A DNA stretch of 64,000 nucleotides from the NCBI RefSeq assembly GCF_004000765.1, contig NZ_BILW01000001.1, positions 1-64,000 of the forward strand. The letters are read 5' to 3'. Shown piece by piece: positions 34,909 through 43,951 of this stretch. Each line of letters opens with the position of its first letter. The first letter of the stretch is position 1. Both the position numbers and the translations under genes were made by a program. The stretch comes from Paenibacillus chondroitinus NBRC 15376 (GTDB lineage Bacteria > Bacillota > Bacilli > Paenibacillales > NBRC-103111). Under the pieces are notes generated by a model. That model was not told the DNA's origin, did not search any database, and was given only the letters and a program-made list of their open reading frames with translations.

Positions 34909-36102
34909 ATGGAACGCTATTGGAAACGCAATCTTTATATGTTATGGCTAGGCTTATTTTTTAATCACATAGCGTATACCCTTTCAGTTCCATTTTTTCC
35001 TATCTTTTTGCAAGAAGATTTAGGTATTCAGAGAGGTTTAGAAGTTTGGTCAGGCGTTTCCATTTCGATCAGCTTTCTGATTAGTGGTTTGTGTGCGCCA
35101 TTTTGGGGCGGGCTCGCCGATATATATGGCAAGAAACCTATGCTCATTCGTTCTGGTATAGGCCTAGCTTTGGCACACTTCGCGAACTACTTCGTTCATG
35201 ATCCTTATAGTTTCATGATTGTTAGAATCTTTCAAGGACTTATGGCGGGCTTTAGTCCTGCTTCAATTGCTTTGGTCGGCACGAATACGCCTGAGAAACA
35301 TGTCGGTTACGCACTTGGCGTCATATCGACGGCAACTGCTGCTGGGGGAATTCTAGGGCCGCTCGCGGGTGGTGTTCTTAGTCACTGGTTGGGATTGCGG
35401 GCGTGCTTCGTCGTATCTGGTCTTATCACGTTGGTTTCCGCTTTCATTGTTCTGATCGGTGTTAAAGAAGTTCATGAACGGCATAAGGGGACTCGTCCAA
35501 GTGTCATCGGTGATCTTAAACAAGCTGCTGGCAACACGCGATTGATGCAGATATTTGGGCTAACCTTATTAGTCTCAACTTCCGTTATGATCCTGGAGCC
35601 GCTGCTCACAATCTATGTGGTGCAAATTGGCGGCAGTATAAACAACGCTACGCTCAGCTCGGGTGTTGTCTTTTCAGCAGTAGGCATTGCCATCGTCATC
35701 ATGGGTCCTCGATGGGGAATCATCGGAGGGCGTATCGGTTATGACAAAATCCTTTTGATCGGGCTAATCGGCGGAGGGATTGGGAATATAATTCAAATTG
35801 GTGTTCATCATCTTGTCGGCTTTGGAATACTGCGTTTCAGTTATGGGCTGTTTTTTGCTGCCGTTTATCCCGCATTGAATTCCCTTGTCATCAAATACAG
35901 TGAGGCAGATTTTCGGGGAAGGGCAATCAGTCTTAACCAATCGTCAAATCAGTTCGGCATTGTCGCTGGTCCTTTGCTTGGCGGTGTACTTGGTGGATGG
36001 ATAGGAATCCATTTCGTATTCCTCGTTACCGGTGTTGCCTTGATTGGAGCCGCCTTGACGCTCAAGGTGCTTGAAGCTAAACGTGTGAAACAGCTCGTAT
36101 AA
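34909..36102 (+). CDS. MFS efflux transporter (paralogue 1)
   Basis: A 397-residue 12-segment major facilitator protein. The loop 2-3 motif is GGLADIYGKKPMLIR, motif C-like GILGPLAGGVLS lies near 143-154, and TPEKHVGYALGVIS is shared with the paralogue at 40281. It lies 48 bases after the CUT1 permease without a terminator between, so it may be the last gene of that operon, and is followed by a terminator. The ribosome site is weak (GGTGG). The type is the drug/metabolite efflux branch (DHA1, YfmO/MdtG-like). Substrate unknown. Confidence 0.88.
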   Translation: MERYWKRNLYMLWLGLFFNHIAYTLSVPFFPIFLQEDLGIQRGLEVWSGVSISISFLISGLCAPFWGGLADIYGKKPMLIRSGIGLALAHFANYFVHDPYSFMIVRIFQGLMAGFSPASIALVGTNTPEKHVGYALGVISTATAAGGILGPLAGGVLSHWLGLRACFVVSGLITLVSAFIVLIGVKEVHERHKGTRPSVIGDLKQAAGNTRLMQIFGLTLLVSTSVMILEPLLTIYVVQIGGSINNATLSSGVVFSAVGIAIVIMGPRWGIIGGRIGYDKILLIGLIGGGIGNIIQIGVHHLVGFGILRFSYGLFFAAVYPALNSLVIKYSEADFRGRAISLNQSSNQFGIVAGPLLGGVLGGWIGIHFVFLVTGVALIGAALTLKVLEAKRVKQLV

Positions 36103-36113
36103 AAAGTGTTCTG

Positions 36114-36162
36114 GAGACAAATTCTTAAGAAAAAATTTCTTGAGATTTTAGTCTCTTTTTTT
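36114..36162 (+). terminator. intrinsic terminator
   Basis: GAGAC (36114-36118) pairs with GTCTC (36151-36155), with inner AAGAAA/TTTCTT pairing, followed by TTTTTTTG. It ends the long operon that starts at 28337. Confidence 0.7.
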
Positions 36163-36272
36163 GTTTTGCTTCCTGCTTGCGATTAAATGAAGACGCATCA
36201 TCCGTGATACAATATGGATTGGTTGGATTTTCATTAGTTGAGACTGAATTTAGGTTGTAGGAGGAAATCATA

Positions 36273-36950
36273 GTGAGGAACCTGCTCATTGCAGACGATG
36301 ATGCGAATATTCGAGAACTGCTTCGATATGTGCTCACGAAAGAAGGATTTGGGATTTACGAGGCTCAGGATGGCATGATAGCGGTCGAGCTGATGAAGCA
36401 AACACCCATTGATTTAGCGATCGTTGATGTCATGATGCCGAGAATGGATGGGCTCGAACTATGTGACTATATTCGGCGAAATTACGATATCCCCATTATT
36501 ATGCTTACTGCTCGGGATCAACTGCAAGATAAGGAAAAGGGATATACCCAGGGGACAGACGATTATCTGACCAAACCATTCGAGCCGGAAGAGCTGGTAT
36601 TCAGGGTTAAAGCCTTGTTTCGACGATATCATCGAGCTTCAAGTGACACCATTCGATTAAATCGAATTACAATTGATCGGAGAAATATTGAGATTACGGA
36701 CGGTCAGACTGTATTTCTGCTGCCGATGAAGGAATTCGAGTTGCTTTCGCAGCTTGCTGAGTATCCAGGCCGATTGTTTTCGCGCGATGAACTCATTCAA
36801 CTTGTATGGGGAATGGATTACGAAGGTGATGATCGAACGGTGGATGTGCATATTAAACGGCTTCGTGAACGATTTGCGGATTACACGGACGATTTCACCA
36901 TTAGGACGGTTCGCGGGATTGGTTACAAAATTGAGGTGGGTAAGTCATGA
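36273..36950 (+). CDS. hssR: heme-response regulator, HssR-like (OmpR family)
   Basis: A 225-residue OmpR/PhoB-type response regulator. Receiver domain: acidic DDD (8-10), phospho-acceptor Asp52, conserved IIMLTARDQ, Lys101; then a winged helix with FELLSQLAEYPGRLFSRDEL and DDRTVDVHIKRLRER. The match to HssR of the staphylococcal heme sensor is by recognition, supported by the following HssS, HrtB and HrtA genes. GTG 36273 follows GGAGGAAATC. Overlaps the kinase gene by four bases (ATGA). It should activate hrtBA when free heme is in excess. Confidence 0.9.
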   Translation: MRNLLIADDDANIRELLRYVLTKEGFGIYEAQDGMIAVELMKQTPIDLAIVDVMMPRMDGLELCDYIRRNYDIPIIMLTARDQLQDKEKGYTQGTDDYLTKPFEPEELVFRVKALFRRYHRASSDTIRLNRITIDRRNIEITDGQTVFLLPMKEFELLSQLAEYPGRLFSRDELIQLVWGMDYEGDDRTVDVHIKRLRERFADYTDDFTIRTVRGIGYKIEVGKS

Positions 36951-38317
36951 AGTCGCTATACTCCAGGGTCTTCCTTATTACGCTAACGGTCATCATTGTA
37001 AGCAGTATCATCGGTTTTCTCGGATCCAATATGTACTATCATGTCAAACTAAAGCCCTACAATGACGAGAAGTTAATTGGCATTGCGGAGCAGATGAAGC
37101 AGTATGCGGAGAAACAACCTGATAACATCCATGAATATCTGCAAAATGCGGCGGCACTTGGATATCAAATCTATTGGACAGACGGCCAAGGGACCAATCG
37201 CTACTATGGACGTGATTTCCGAGAACAGGATATGGATGATCACGCGAAAGAATCTGTTCTCAGCGGCAACTTGTATCACGGTGTCGCTGAGTTCCCGAAC
37301 AAACCTTTTATCTCTGGTTTTTTTGATAATCGCTTGAGCAATACAGTAGGGGTCCCCGTTCATGGAAGAGACAGGACCTATGCCCTTTTCATACGCCCGG
37401 ATGTGCTCCTGCAATTTGGTGAATTGCGCATATTTTTCGCACAAATCATTTTATTCACCATTATCATTAGCATCGTGCTTTTCTTAATCAGTACAACCTA
37501 TTTAGTGAAACCGATCACTCGCCTGTCCGATGCGACGAAACGAATTGCTCAGGGAAGCTATAAGATTAAACTCCCGATCCATCGCCGCGATGAAATCGGG
37601 CAATTGGCTGAGCATTTTATGACCATGAGCCATGAATTGGACAGAGTCGATCAAGCACGGCAACAATTTGTAGCCAACGTCTCCCATGAAATTCAATCAC
37701 CCCTAACGTCCATTCAAGGCTTCGCCTCCGTACTCGCAGATCGTGAGCTTCCTCAGGATGAAAGGAAGCACTATGCATCCATAATCGAGAAAGAGAGCCG
37801 CCACTTATCGATGTTAAGCAAGCAACTGCTTTTGCTATCGTCACTTGAGCAAGGACATGAATCAGTGAACAAGTCATCTTTCTCGCTGCGAGGGCAGATT
37901 CGCCAAGCTGTTCAAGTCCTGCAATGGCAGATTGAAGAGAAGGAGCTGCTGCTAAAACTTTCTGTACCTGAAACGATCATCCTTTACGGCGATGAAGTGC
38001 TGCTTATGCAAGTTTGGATGAATTTGATTGGCAATGCCGTCAACCATATCCCAAAGGGAAGAAGCATTGAAATACGAGCGGAACGGACAAATTCTTGTTG
38101 CAAAATACAGATTCAGGATACAGGCGATGGTATTGCGACCGAGCATCTGCCGTTTTTGTTCGACCGCTTCTATCGGGTAGATCGTGCACGCGAGCGTTCC
38201 TCCGGTGGGACAGGTCTTGGGCTTTCCATTGTAAAGAAAATCGTTCAAGTTCATGAAGGCCGTATAGAAGTAGCCAGTTCGCCGGAAGGAACCACCTTCA
38301 CGGTTACGCTGCCTTAG
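36947..38317 (+). CDS. hssS: heme-sensing histidine kinase, HssS-like
   Basis: A 456-residue kinase: membrane helix near 8-30, an extracellular region of about 130 residues, second helix near 160-185, HAMP to about 235, HisKA with phospho-acceptor His247 (VSHEIQSPLTS), and HATPase with NAVNHIP, DTGDGI and GGTGLGLSIVKKI. Gene order and size match HssS. ATG 36947 overlaps the regulator's stop. The sensor region should detect membrane heme. Confidence 0.9.
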   Translation: MKSLYSRVFLITLTVIIVSSIIGFLGSNMYYHVKLKPYNDEKLIGIAEQMKQYAEKQPDNIHEYLQNAAALGYQIYWTDGQGTNRYYGRDFREQDMDDHAKESVLSGNLYHGVAEFPNKPFISGFFDNRLSNTVGVPVHGRDRTYALFIRPDVLLQFGELRIFFAQIILFTIIISIVLFLISTTYLVKPITRLSDATKRIAQGSYKIKLPIHRRDEIGQLAEHFMTMSHELDRVDQARQQFVANVSHEIQSPLTSIQGFASVLADRELPQDERKHYASIIEKESRHLSMLSKQLLLLSSLEQGHESVNKSSFSLRGQIRQAVQVLQWQIEEKELLLKLSVPETIILYGDEVLLMQVWMNLIGNAVNHIPKGRSIEIRAERTNSCCKIQIQDTGDGIATEHLPFLFDRFYRVDRARERSSGGTGLGLSIVKKIVQVHEGRIEVASSPEGTTFTVTLP

Positions 38318-38329
38318 ATGTAATCTGTT

Positions 38330-38362
38330 ATTCATTTGCCGTTCATTTTCGCTTCCTATACT
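38330..38362 (+). promoter_or_regulatory. HssR-type direct repeat and hrt promoter
   Basis: ATTCATTT (38330-38337) and GTTCATTT (38341-38348) form an 11-bp-period direct repeat, followed by a -10 TATACT (38357-38362) but no good -35 box. The known S. aureus hrt promoter carries a GTTCAT-type direct repeat bound by HssR. The repeat would stand in for the -35, as expected for an activated promoter. Confidence 0.75.
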
Positions 38363-38386
38363 TGAGTCATTACGAAGGAGGGAAGC

Positions 38387-39505
38387 ATGATGTATCTTGC
38401 TATTCGAGAAATGAGGTTTGCTAAAGCCCGATATTCATTAATCGCCACCATTATGGTGCTTGTTGCATTTCTTGTTTTGTTTGTTACCGGGCTTGCGCAG
38501 GGTCTGGCGTATGATAATGCCGCATCGGTTAAAAACATGAACGCGACACATTTTGTACTGGAACAGGACGCCAACCACCGATTTACCCGATCGAAGATAG
38601 ATAAGAACCAGATTGAACAAGCTGGCCTTGTCGTAGGACAAGAAAATGCCGAACCGCTTGGCGTGAAAATGACAACGGTTATGCAAGCTGGAGGAACGGA
38701 GAAGATCGATGTTACGATACTGGCTATTAATCCGGATGGTTGGCTGGCGCCCCAAACCGTAGAAGGTTCGCCGATGACCGAACTGACAGCAGGACATGTT
38801 CTTGTTGACAGGAAATTGTCGGATTCCGGCGTCAAAATAGGTTCAGAGCTGGTCGATCAAGCTTCAGGAACAAAATGGACCGTCAGTGGCTTTGTAAAAA
38901 ACGAGTCATTTAGTCACACACCTGCTGTCTTTCTAAATAAACAAGATTGGCAAAATCTTCAGATGTCGTCCAGTCGAGGATCCGACTCTTCGGAGGAGCC
39001 ATACAATGCGATTGCCATAAAGACCTCGAATGAAAAAGCCGATCAGCTCCAAAGCGTGCTGCCTCATACCGAAGTGATAAAAAAGACTGAGGCTGTGTCG
39101 GCTATTCCTGGATACAAAGAAGAGCAAGGCTCGTTGATGATGATGATTGTGTTCTTGTTTGTTATCTCTGCTTTTGTATTAGCTGTGTTCTTTTATGTCA
39201 TTACAATTCAGAAAACAAGCCAATTCGGCATTTTGAAAGCTGTAGGCGCACGTACGGCCTATTTAGCAAAAAGTGTGGCGCTACAGGTTCTAGTCTTATC
39301 CATTGGCAGTTTAGTTATTAGTATTCTCTTCATTCAATTGTTTAAGGCTGTAATACCAAGTTCTATGCCATTTCAATTAGGTTTCTCTACTTTGGCGGTT
39401 ACTAGTCTGTCTTTTATGGCCATGTCTCTTGTCGGCTCGTTAATTTCGGTGTGGAAAATTGTGAAAATTGACGCTTTAGACGCGATTGGGAGGACTGCAG
39501 CATGA
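38387..39505 (+). CDS. hrtB: heme ABC exporter permease, HrtB-like
   Basis: A 372-residue MacB/FtsX-type permease: membrane helix near 17-40, large extracytoplasmic domain to about 245, and three C-terminal helices (FLFVISAFVLAVFF..., VLVLSIGSLVISILF..., SLVGSLISVWKIV). The start MYLAIREMRFAKARYSLIA is typical of HrtB. ATG 38387 (or 38390) follows AAGGAGGG. It overlaps hrtA by four bases. With HrtA it pumps toxic heme out of the membrane. Confidence 0.9.
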   Translation: MMYLAIREMRFAKARYSLIATIMVLVAFLVLFVTGLAQGLAYDNAASVKNMNATHFVLEQDANHRFTRSKIDKNQIEQAGLVVGQENAEPLGVKMTTVMQAGGTEKIDVTILAINPDGWLAPQTVEGSPMTELTAGHVLVDRKLSDSGVKIGSELVDQASGTKWTVSGFVKNESFSHTPAVFLNKQDWQNLQMSSSRGSDSSEEPYNAIAIKTSNEKADQLQSVLPHTEVIKKTEAVSAIPGYKEEQGSLMMMIVFLFVISAFVLAVFFYVITIQKTSQFGILKAVGARTAYLAKSVALQVLVLSIGSLVISILFIQLFKAVIPSSMPFQLGFSTLAVTSLSFMAMSLVGSLISVWKIVKIDALDAIGRTAA

Positions 39506-40179
39506 CAAACAGACTTGTCTTACAGGCGATTACCCGTACTTTTCAGGATGGCGGCAATGAAAGAATGATTTTGGATAAGCTGGACTTGGAGGTAGCCGAA
39601 GGCGAACTCGTTGCGGTGATGGGGCCTTCAGGCTCAGGCAAAAGCACGTTTCTGTCCATCGCAGGAGCGCTTCTTGAACCAACGAGCGGACAGGTACTGA
39701 TTGACGGAGAAGCCATTCAGGGCAAGGACATGCAAGAACTGTCCGAACTGCGGCTTCAAAAAATCGGCTTTATTTTTCAAAGTGCCAATTTAATCCCTTA
39801 CCTAAAAGTCGAGGAACAACTGATCTTGATCTCCAAGCTTGCCGGGACGGAGAAGGCGCGGGCAGGTCAAAGAGCCAAAACTTTGCTTGATCAAATGGGG
39901 CTCTCGCATCGACGAAACGCCTATCCTGAGAAGCTTTCAGGTGGGGAACGTCAACGGGTAGCGATAGCCAGGGCCTTTATGAATGACCCGGCTGTTCTGT
40001 TCGCAGATGAACCAACAGCGAGTTTGGACGCTTCACGCGGACTCGATGTCGTGCGTATGATTGCCAAGCAAGTCAAAGACCAGCGAAAGAGTGCCGTTAT
40101 GGTTACGCATGATGACAGAGTGCTGCCGCTTTGTGACCGAGTGCTTTGGCTTGAGAACGGTAAACTAATCACGAAGTAA
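39502..40179 (+). CDS. hrtA: heme ABC exporter ATPase, HrtA-like
   Basis: A 225-residue LolD/MacB-class ATPase: Walker [10 protein letters not shown] near 43-51, Q-loop IFQSANLIPYL, signature LSGGERQR, Walker B VLFADEPTASLD and switch VMVTHD. Starts at ATG overlapping the hrtB stop. It drives HrtB. Confidence 0.92.
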   Translation: MTNRLVLQAITRTFQDGGNERMILDKLDLEVAEGELVAVMGPSGSGKSTFLSIAGALLEPTSGQVLIDGEAIQGKDMQELSELRLQKIGFIFQSANLIPYLKVEEQLILISKLAGTEKARAGQRAKTLLDQMGLSHRRNAYPEKLSGGERQRVAIARAFMNDPAVLFADEPTASLDASRGLDVVRMIAKQVKDQRKSAVMVTHDDRVLPLCDRVLWLENGKLITK

Positions 40180-40280
40180 AAAGTCATTACAACATTTTAT
40201 CATCTAAAAAAAACGTTCTATTAAGACTCCCTTGACTTTAATGGTAAGATAGAGACAAACGAAGAAAAGGGAGTGCTTTT

Positions 40281-41501
40281 TTGGCAGATAATTCCTGGAA
40301 AAGAAATCTTTTCGTGCTGTGGGTAGGGACTTTCCTCGTCAGTATGGCCTATACGGTATCCATACCGTTTATGTCTATATTTCTGCAAAATGATCTCGGT
40401 GTACAAAGCCATTTGGAACTATGGACGGGTGTCGTATTTGCCATTACTTTTTTGGCGGCTGCTTTAATCGCTCCATTCTGGGGCTCCATGGCCGATAAGT
40501 ATGGCCGGAAGCCTATGATGCTTCGCGCCGGAATATGCTTGTCCATCGCGTATTTTTTATACTTCATCGTACAAAATCCATACGAGCTTATCCTCGTAAG
40601 AATTATCGAAGGCTTGCTCGCGGGTTATATTCCCTCAGCCATAGCGATGGTAGCAACGAATACGCCGGAAAAACACGTCGGCTATGCGCTAGGCATCATC
40701 TCTACCTCCGGTGCAGCCGCTTCCGTCATAGGACCGCTGGTGGGAGGAAGTGTAAGTTACCTGATCGGCACGCGTGACACCTTTTTGCTGGCAGGTGTGA
40801 TGGTGCTGATTGCCTTCGTCATCGCATGGGTTTGGGTGAAGGAGCCTTCCTTTGTTAAATCCGAAGCGAAGCGATCCTCGGTGCTTAATGACCTTAAGGA
40901 AGCAATTGCGAATCGGACGCTCGTATACGCGCTGTTTATTGTCTTTATTACATCGACATCCATCATGATTTTGGAACCTTTACTAACGATCTATGTGCTG
41001 AAGCTTGGCTCCAGTCAGTCCTCCGCTTCACTTCATGCGGGGATCATTTTCTCCGCGGTAGGAATTGCAACATTGATTGCGGCGCCCCGTTGGGGCAAGC
41101 TCGGAAGCAAACTGGGTTACGAGAAGGTGTTGTTCATCGGACTTATCGGCGGAGGCATCGGGAATTTTTTGCAAATATTGTTCCACGATCTAATCGGATT
41201 CGGATCGCTGCGGTTTGTATACGGGCTCTTTTTCGCTGCTGTATTTCCAGCGCTTAATGCTTTTATCGCTACTCATACGGAACCAAGTTTCCGCAGCCGC
41301 GCGTTCAGCCTTAATCAATCGGCCAATCAAATGGGCCTGCTGTTGGGGCCGCTAATTGGGGGCTTTCTAGCAACCCAATTATCTATTCCCGTCGTATTCG
41401 CCATCAACGGCAGTTTGTTGTTGCTGGTCGCTGTGCTGCTTAAGCTGCCGAAGTTTTCTTTTCAATCTAGTGTATCCGCAGCCAAGGAGATATCTAAATA
41501 A
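40281..41501 (+). CDS. MFS efflux transporter (paralogue 2)
   Basis: A 406-residue major facilitator protein close in sequence to the one at 34909: both share WKRNL at the start, GSMADKYGRKPMM/GGLADIYGKKPML, TNTPEKHVGYALG, FSAVGIA and GLIGGGIGN. TTG 40281 follows AAGGGAGTG. It has its own 100-base upstream gap with a TTGACT (40232-40237) but no clear -10. The two paralogues bracket the heme locus. Drug-type efflux is likely; substrate unknown. Confidence 0.88.
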   Translation: MADNSWKRNLFVLWVGTFLVSMAYTVSIPFMSIFLQNDLGVQSHLELWTGVVFAITFLAAALIAPFWGSMADKYGRKPMMLRAGICLSIAYFLYFIVQNPYELILVRIIEGLLAGYIPSAIAMVATNTPEKHVGYALGIISTSGAAASVIGPLVGGSVSYLIGTRDTFLLAGVMVLIAFVIAWVWVKEPSFVKSEAKRSSVLNDLKEAIANRTLVYALFIVFITSTSIMILEPLLTIYVLKLGSSQSSASLHAGIIFSAVGIATLIAAPRWGKLGSKLGYEKVLFIGLIGGGIGNFLQILFHDLIGFGSLRFVYGLFFAAVFPALNAFIATHTEPSFRSRAFSLNQSANQMGLLLGPLIGGFLATQLSIPVVFAINGSLLLLVAVLLKLPKFSFQSSVSAAKEISK

Positions 41502-41614
41502 GAGCTTTACCACACAGTTCCATGGCGAATGACGCCCAATCTCTGCAATAATATACTATAGCGACTATAAGCTAAGATGTAATATATGAGAAAAGCCGGT
41601 AAGAGGAGGTTCTC

Positions 41615-42190
41615 ATGAATATTACATCTTTTGTTATTTACTGTATGATTGCTACCTTTACGCCTGGACCTACGAATATCGTGATTTTGTCCACCGTCCA
41701 TCATCATGGGGCGAAAAAGGCGATGAAATATACGTATGGAGCAACGGTTGGCTTTGGCGTTTTACTGATTATTTCCGCTTTTTTAAATTCGGCATTCATG
41801 GCGTTCTTACCGAAAATAATCATGATTCTGCAGATCATTGGAAGTGGTTATATGCTCTACCTTTCCTATCTGATTTGCAAATTGGATACAGCGAGCCCGG
41901 CAGTAAACCAAGCGGCCACCTTTCGGTCAGGCTTTCTGATGCAGTTTATGAATCCGAAAGTCGTGTTATTTGCACTTACTGTAATTCCAGCCTTTCTTGT
42001 ACCTACCTATCACTCACGCACGATGATGTCAATTAGCATTATGGTTATCATAGGCATTGGGTTTTTAGGATTTCTCACATGGGTCCTTTTCGGTGCGATC
42101 TTCAAGGCATTTTTACATAAGCATAACAAGATTGTTAATGTCTTATTGGCGTTATCTTTGGCTTATGCTGCCGTTATGGTTTGGTTGTAA
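41615..42190 (+). CDS. LysE family translocator
   Basis: A 191-residue LysE/RhtB exporter with six membrane segments and the signature FTPGPTNIVIL near 15-25, plus FLMQFMNPKVVLFALTVIP. ATG 41615 follows AGAGGAGG. The family exports amino acids. It is followed 25 bases later by an AraC regulator, a common pairing in Bacillales in which the regulator controls the exporter. Confidence 0.9.
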   Translation: MNITSFVIYCMIATFTPGPTNIVILSTVHHHGAKKAMKYTYGATVGFGVLLIISAFLNSAFMAFLPKIIMILQIIGSGYMLYLSYLICKLDTASPAVNQAATFRSGFLMQFMNPKVVLFALTVIPAFLVPTYHSRTMMSISIMVIIGIGFLGFLTWVLFGAIFKAFLHKHNKIVNVLLALSLAYAAVMVWL

Positions 42191-42215
42191 GCAAGCTTAC
42201 CAAGAGGTGAATGAA

Positions 42216-42992
42216 ATGAACCAATTTGTGTATAAAAAGTCGGCCGGTATTAAAGCGCTGTCGGCGAGTATGACGGATTTTAAGTATAAAAAGCACGCTC
42301 ACCAGGAGTACGCCATCGGGGTGACGTTACGTGGGATTCAAGAATATAACTTGGACGGCAGTCTGCAATTATCGCATCAGAATGGTGTTATGCTCTTTAA
42401 TCCGGAACAGACGCATGATGGCATGGCTCATGACCAGACAGGTTTGGATTATGTCATGCTTTATTTTGATCCCCAATTACTTTTGGATGCTACAGAGAAA
42501 AAGGAGATCTTGCGATTTTCAGCTCCGATTGTCTACGATGTTCAGCTAAAACAACGCGTTTTAAGTCTCTCTCATGCCATTTTAAGTGAAAAGGATGAGG
42601 CTTTGTGCAGCGAATTATTCGTAAATCTCGCAGAGAGCCTGGTTCAAACGAACTTTTCAACAAATGTCAAGAAAGATAACCAGTTGATTCGTAAAGCAAG
42701 GGAAATGCTGCATGCCAACCTGGAACATGTGCTTAAACTTGACGAAATCTCGAGCGAGCTTCAATTATCAAAGTTTCAATTAATTCGTTTATTCAAGGCC
42801 CATATGGGAATATCCCCCTACCAATACTTCTTGAACGCCAAAATCGAACGGGCGAAATGCATAATCGAGAAAAATAAGGATATATATTCAGCCGTAGCTG
42901 CCTGCGGATTTGTTGATTTAACCCATCTAAACAAACATTTCAAAAGTGTCTACGGGACAACAGCATTTGAATATATATCCCATCTGCATTGA
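42216..42992 (+). CDS. AraC family regulator beside the LysE exporter
   Basis: A 258-residue AraC regulator with an N-terminal AraC_binding cupin (residues 1-150; HAHQEYAIGVTLRGIQEY) and a double helix-turn-helix from about 160 (LKLDEISSELQLSKFQLIRL and YSAVAACGFVDLTHLNKHF). This cupin-plus-LysE arrangement is a known type. ATG 42216 follows AAGAGGTGA; the ATG at 42211 is out of frame. Confidence 0.9.
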   Translation: MNQFVYKKSAGIKALSASMTDFKYKKHAHQEYAIGVTLRGIQEYNLDGSLQLSHQNGVMLFNPEQTHDGMAHDQTGLDYVMLYFDPQLLLDATEKKEILRFSAPIVYDVQLKQRVLSLSHAILSEKDEALCSELFVNLAESLVQTNFSTNVKKDNQLIRKAREMLHANLEHVLKLDEISSELQLSKFQLIRLFKAHMGISPYQYFLNAKIERAKCIIEKNKDIYSAVAACGFVDLTHLNKHFKSVYGTTAFEYISHLH

Positions 42993-43022
42993 AAGAAACG
43001 TCCAATAGGGATGAAGCCACCC

Positions 43023-43060
43023 AGCCGGAACGAACGCAAGTGATTGCGCCCGTTCCGGCT
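43023..43060. terminator. bidirectional hairpin between convergent genes
   Basis: AGCCGGAACG and CGTTCCGGCT form a perfect 10-bp stem with an inner GCAA/TTGC pairing. It lies between convergent AraC genes; T tracts are poor, so the strength is uncertain. Confidence 0.65.
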
Positions 43061-43075
43061 AGAGGCGCTTAGATA

Positions 43076-43915
43076 TCATACGTTCGTTCCAGAGCGATAG
43101 GGCTTGTTGTAGTGTTCCTTACGAATTTCACTAGGTGTCAGACCGGTATGCCGTTTGATGGTTCGTGCAAAATGATACGAGGTTTTAAAACCGGATTGTT
43201 CGGCAACTTCACCAATATTCAAGCCTGTACTGCGCAGCAATTCCAGCCCCTTTTTTACCCGATACTGCCATAAATATTGGATCGGTGTTACCCCTTCATC
43301 CCGCTGGAACAGGCGAATCATATGCTCGGGCGTTTTTCCGGTAATCTGCGATAAATCCTTAAGGTTAAGCTCCTCGCCAAATCTTTCGTGGATTGTTTCC
43401 ACAGCAAGGAGAACGGCCGGATGTTTCAGGTGATTTAATCCCAAATGCAAACACTCCGTCGCATATAACCACAAAGCAGAACGGCCTAGCGCTTTTACCA
43501 CTTCGTCCTCCGTAGAACATCCATCGTTTTGCAAAGACATCAGCATATCTGTCAATTGATTCAGTCGCGTCGTCAAGGGGATGTAGAGCGGTAACGAATC
43601 GAAATAAGCCGCAGCGTCCGGTACTAAAGGTTCCACTGCCACAGCAATCCAACGGTGCCACGTGTCACGTTTCTCATTAAAATGAAACATCTCCTCATGT
43701 CCCGGTTTGAGCAGCGCAATGCTCTCTGGAGGGACTGAGAAGGGGACGCCGTCAATCTCTACCGTCATGGAGCCGCTATGGACCAGGACAAGCTGCAGAT
43801 CCATCTGAATACGGGGACCGTATTTCCCGCCGGGGCCATAGACCACGGTACCTGCGTAGGTATTCGTCACAACAAAAGAAGGTGGAATGACTTCCACCTT
43901 GGATGCTATGTCCAT
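43076..43915 (-). CDS. AraC family regulator
   Basis: A 279-residue AraC regulator: N-terminal cupin (GPRIQMDLQLVLVHSGSMTV), C-terminal double helix-turn-helix (LNLKDLSQITGKTPEHMIRL and IGEVAEQSGFKTSYHFARTI). ATG 43915 follows AAAGGATGG. It lies 36 bases downstream of the PhyH-like gene on the same strand, so the two are probably one operon with the regulator second. Its ligand is unknown; Paenibacillus encodes many such cupin AraC proteins with sugar genes. Confidence 0.88.
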   Translation of the reverse strand: MDIASKVEVIPPSFVVTNTYAGTVVYGPGGKYGPRIQMDLQLVLVHSGSMTVEIDGVPFSVPPESIALLKPGHEEMFHFNEKRDTWHRWIAVAVEPLVPDAAAYFDSLPLYIPLTTRLNQLTDMLMSLQNDGCSTEDEVVKALGRSALWLYATECLHLGLNHLKHPAVLLAVETIHERFGEELNLKDLSQITGKTPEHMIRLFQRDEGVTPIQYLWQYRVKKGLELLRSTGLNIGEVAEQSGFKTSYHFARTIKRHTGLTPSEIRKEHYNKPYRSGTNV

Positions 43916-43951
43916 TCGATTATTCCATCCTTTCGGACAGCTTTTCTTTCA

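Noticed and set aside
40232..40260. Second MerR-type promoter before the MFS gene at 40281
   Set aside because: TTGACT and a TTTAATGGTAA-like half palindrome are there, but no -10 at 19-20 bp and no perfect dyad.
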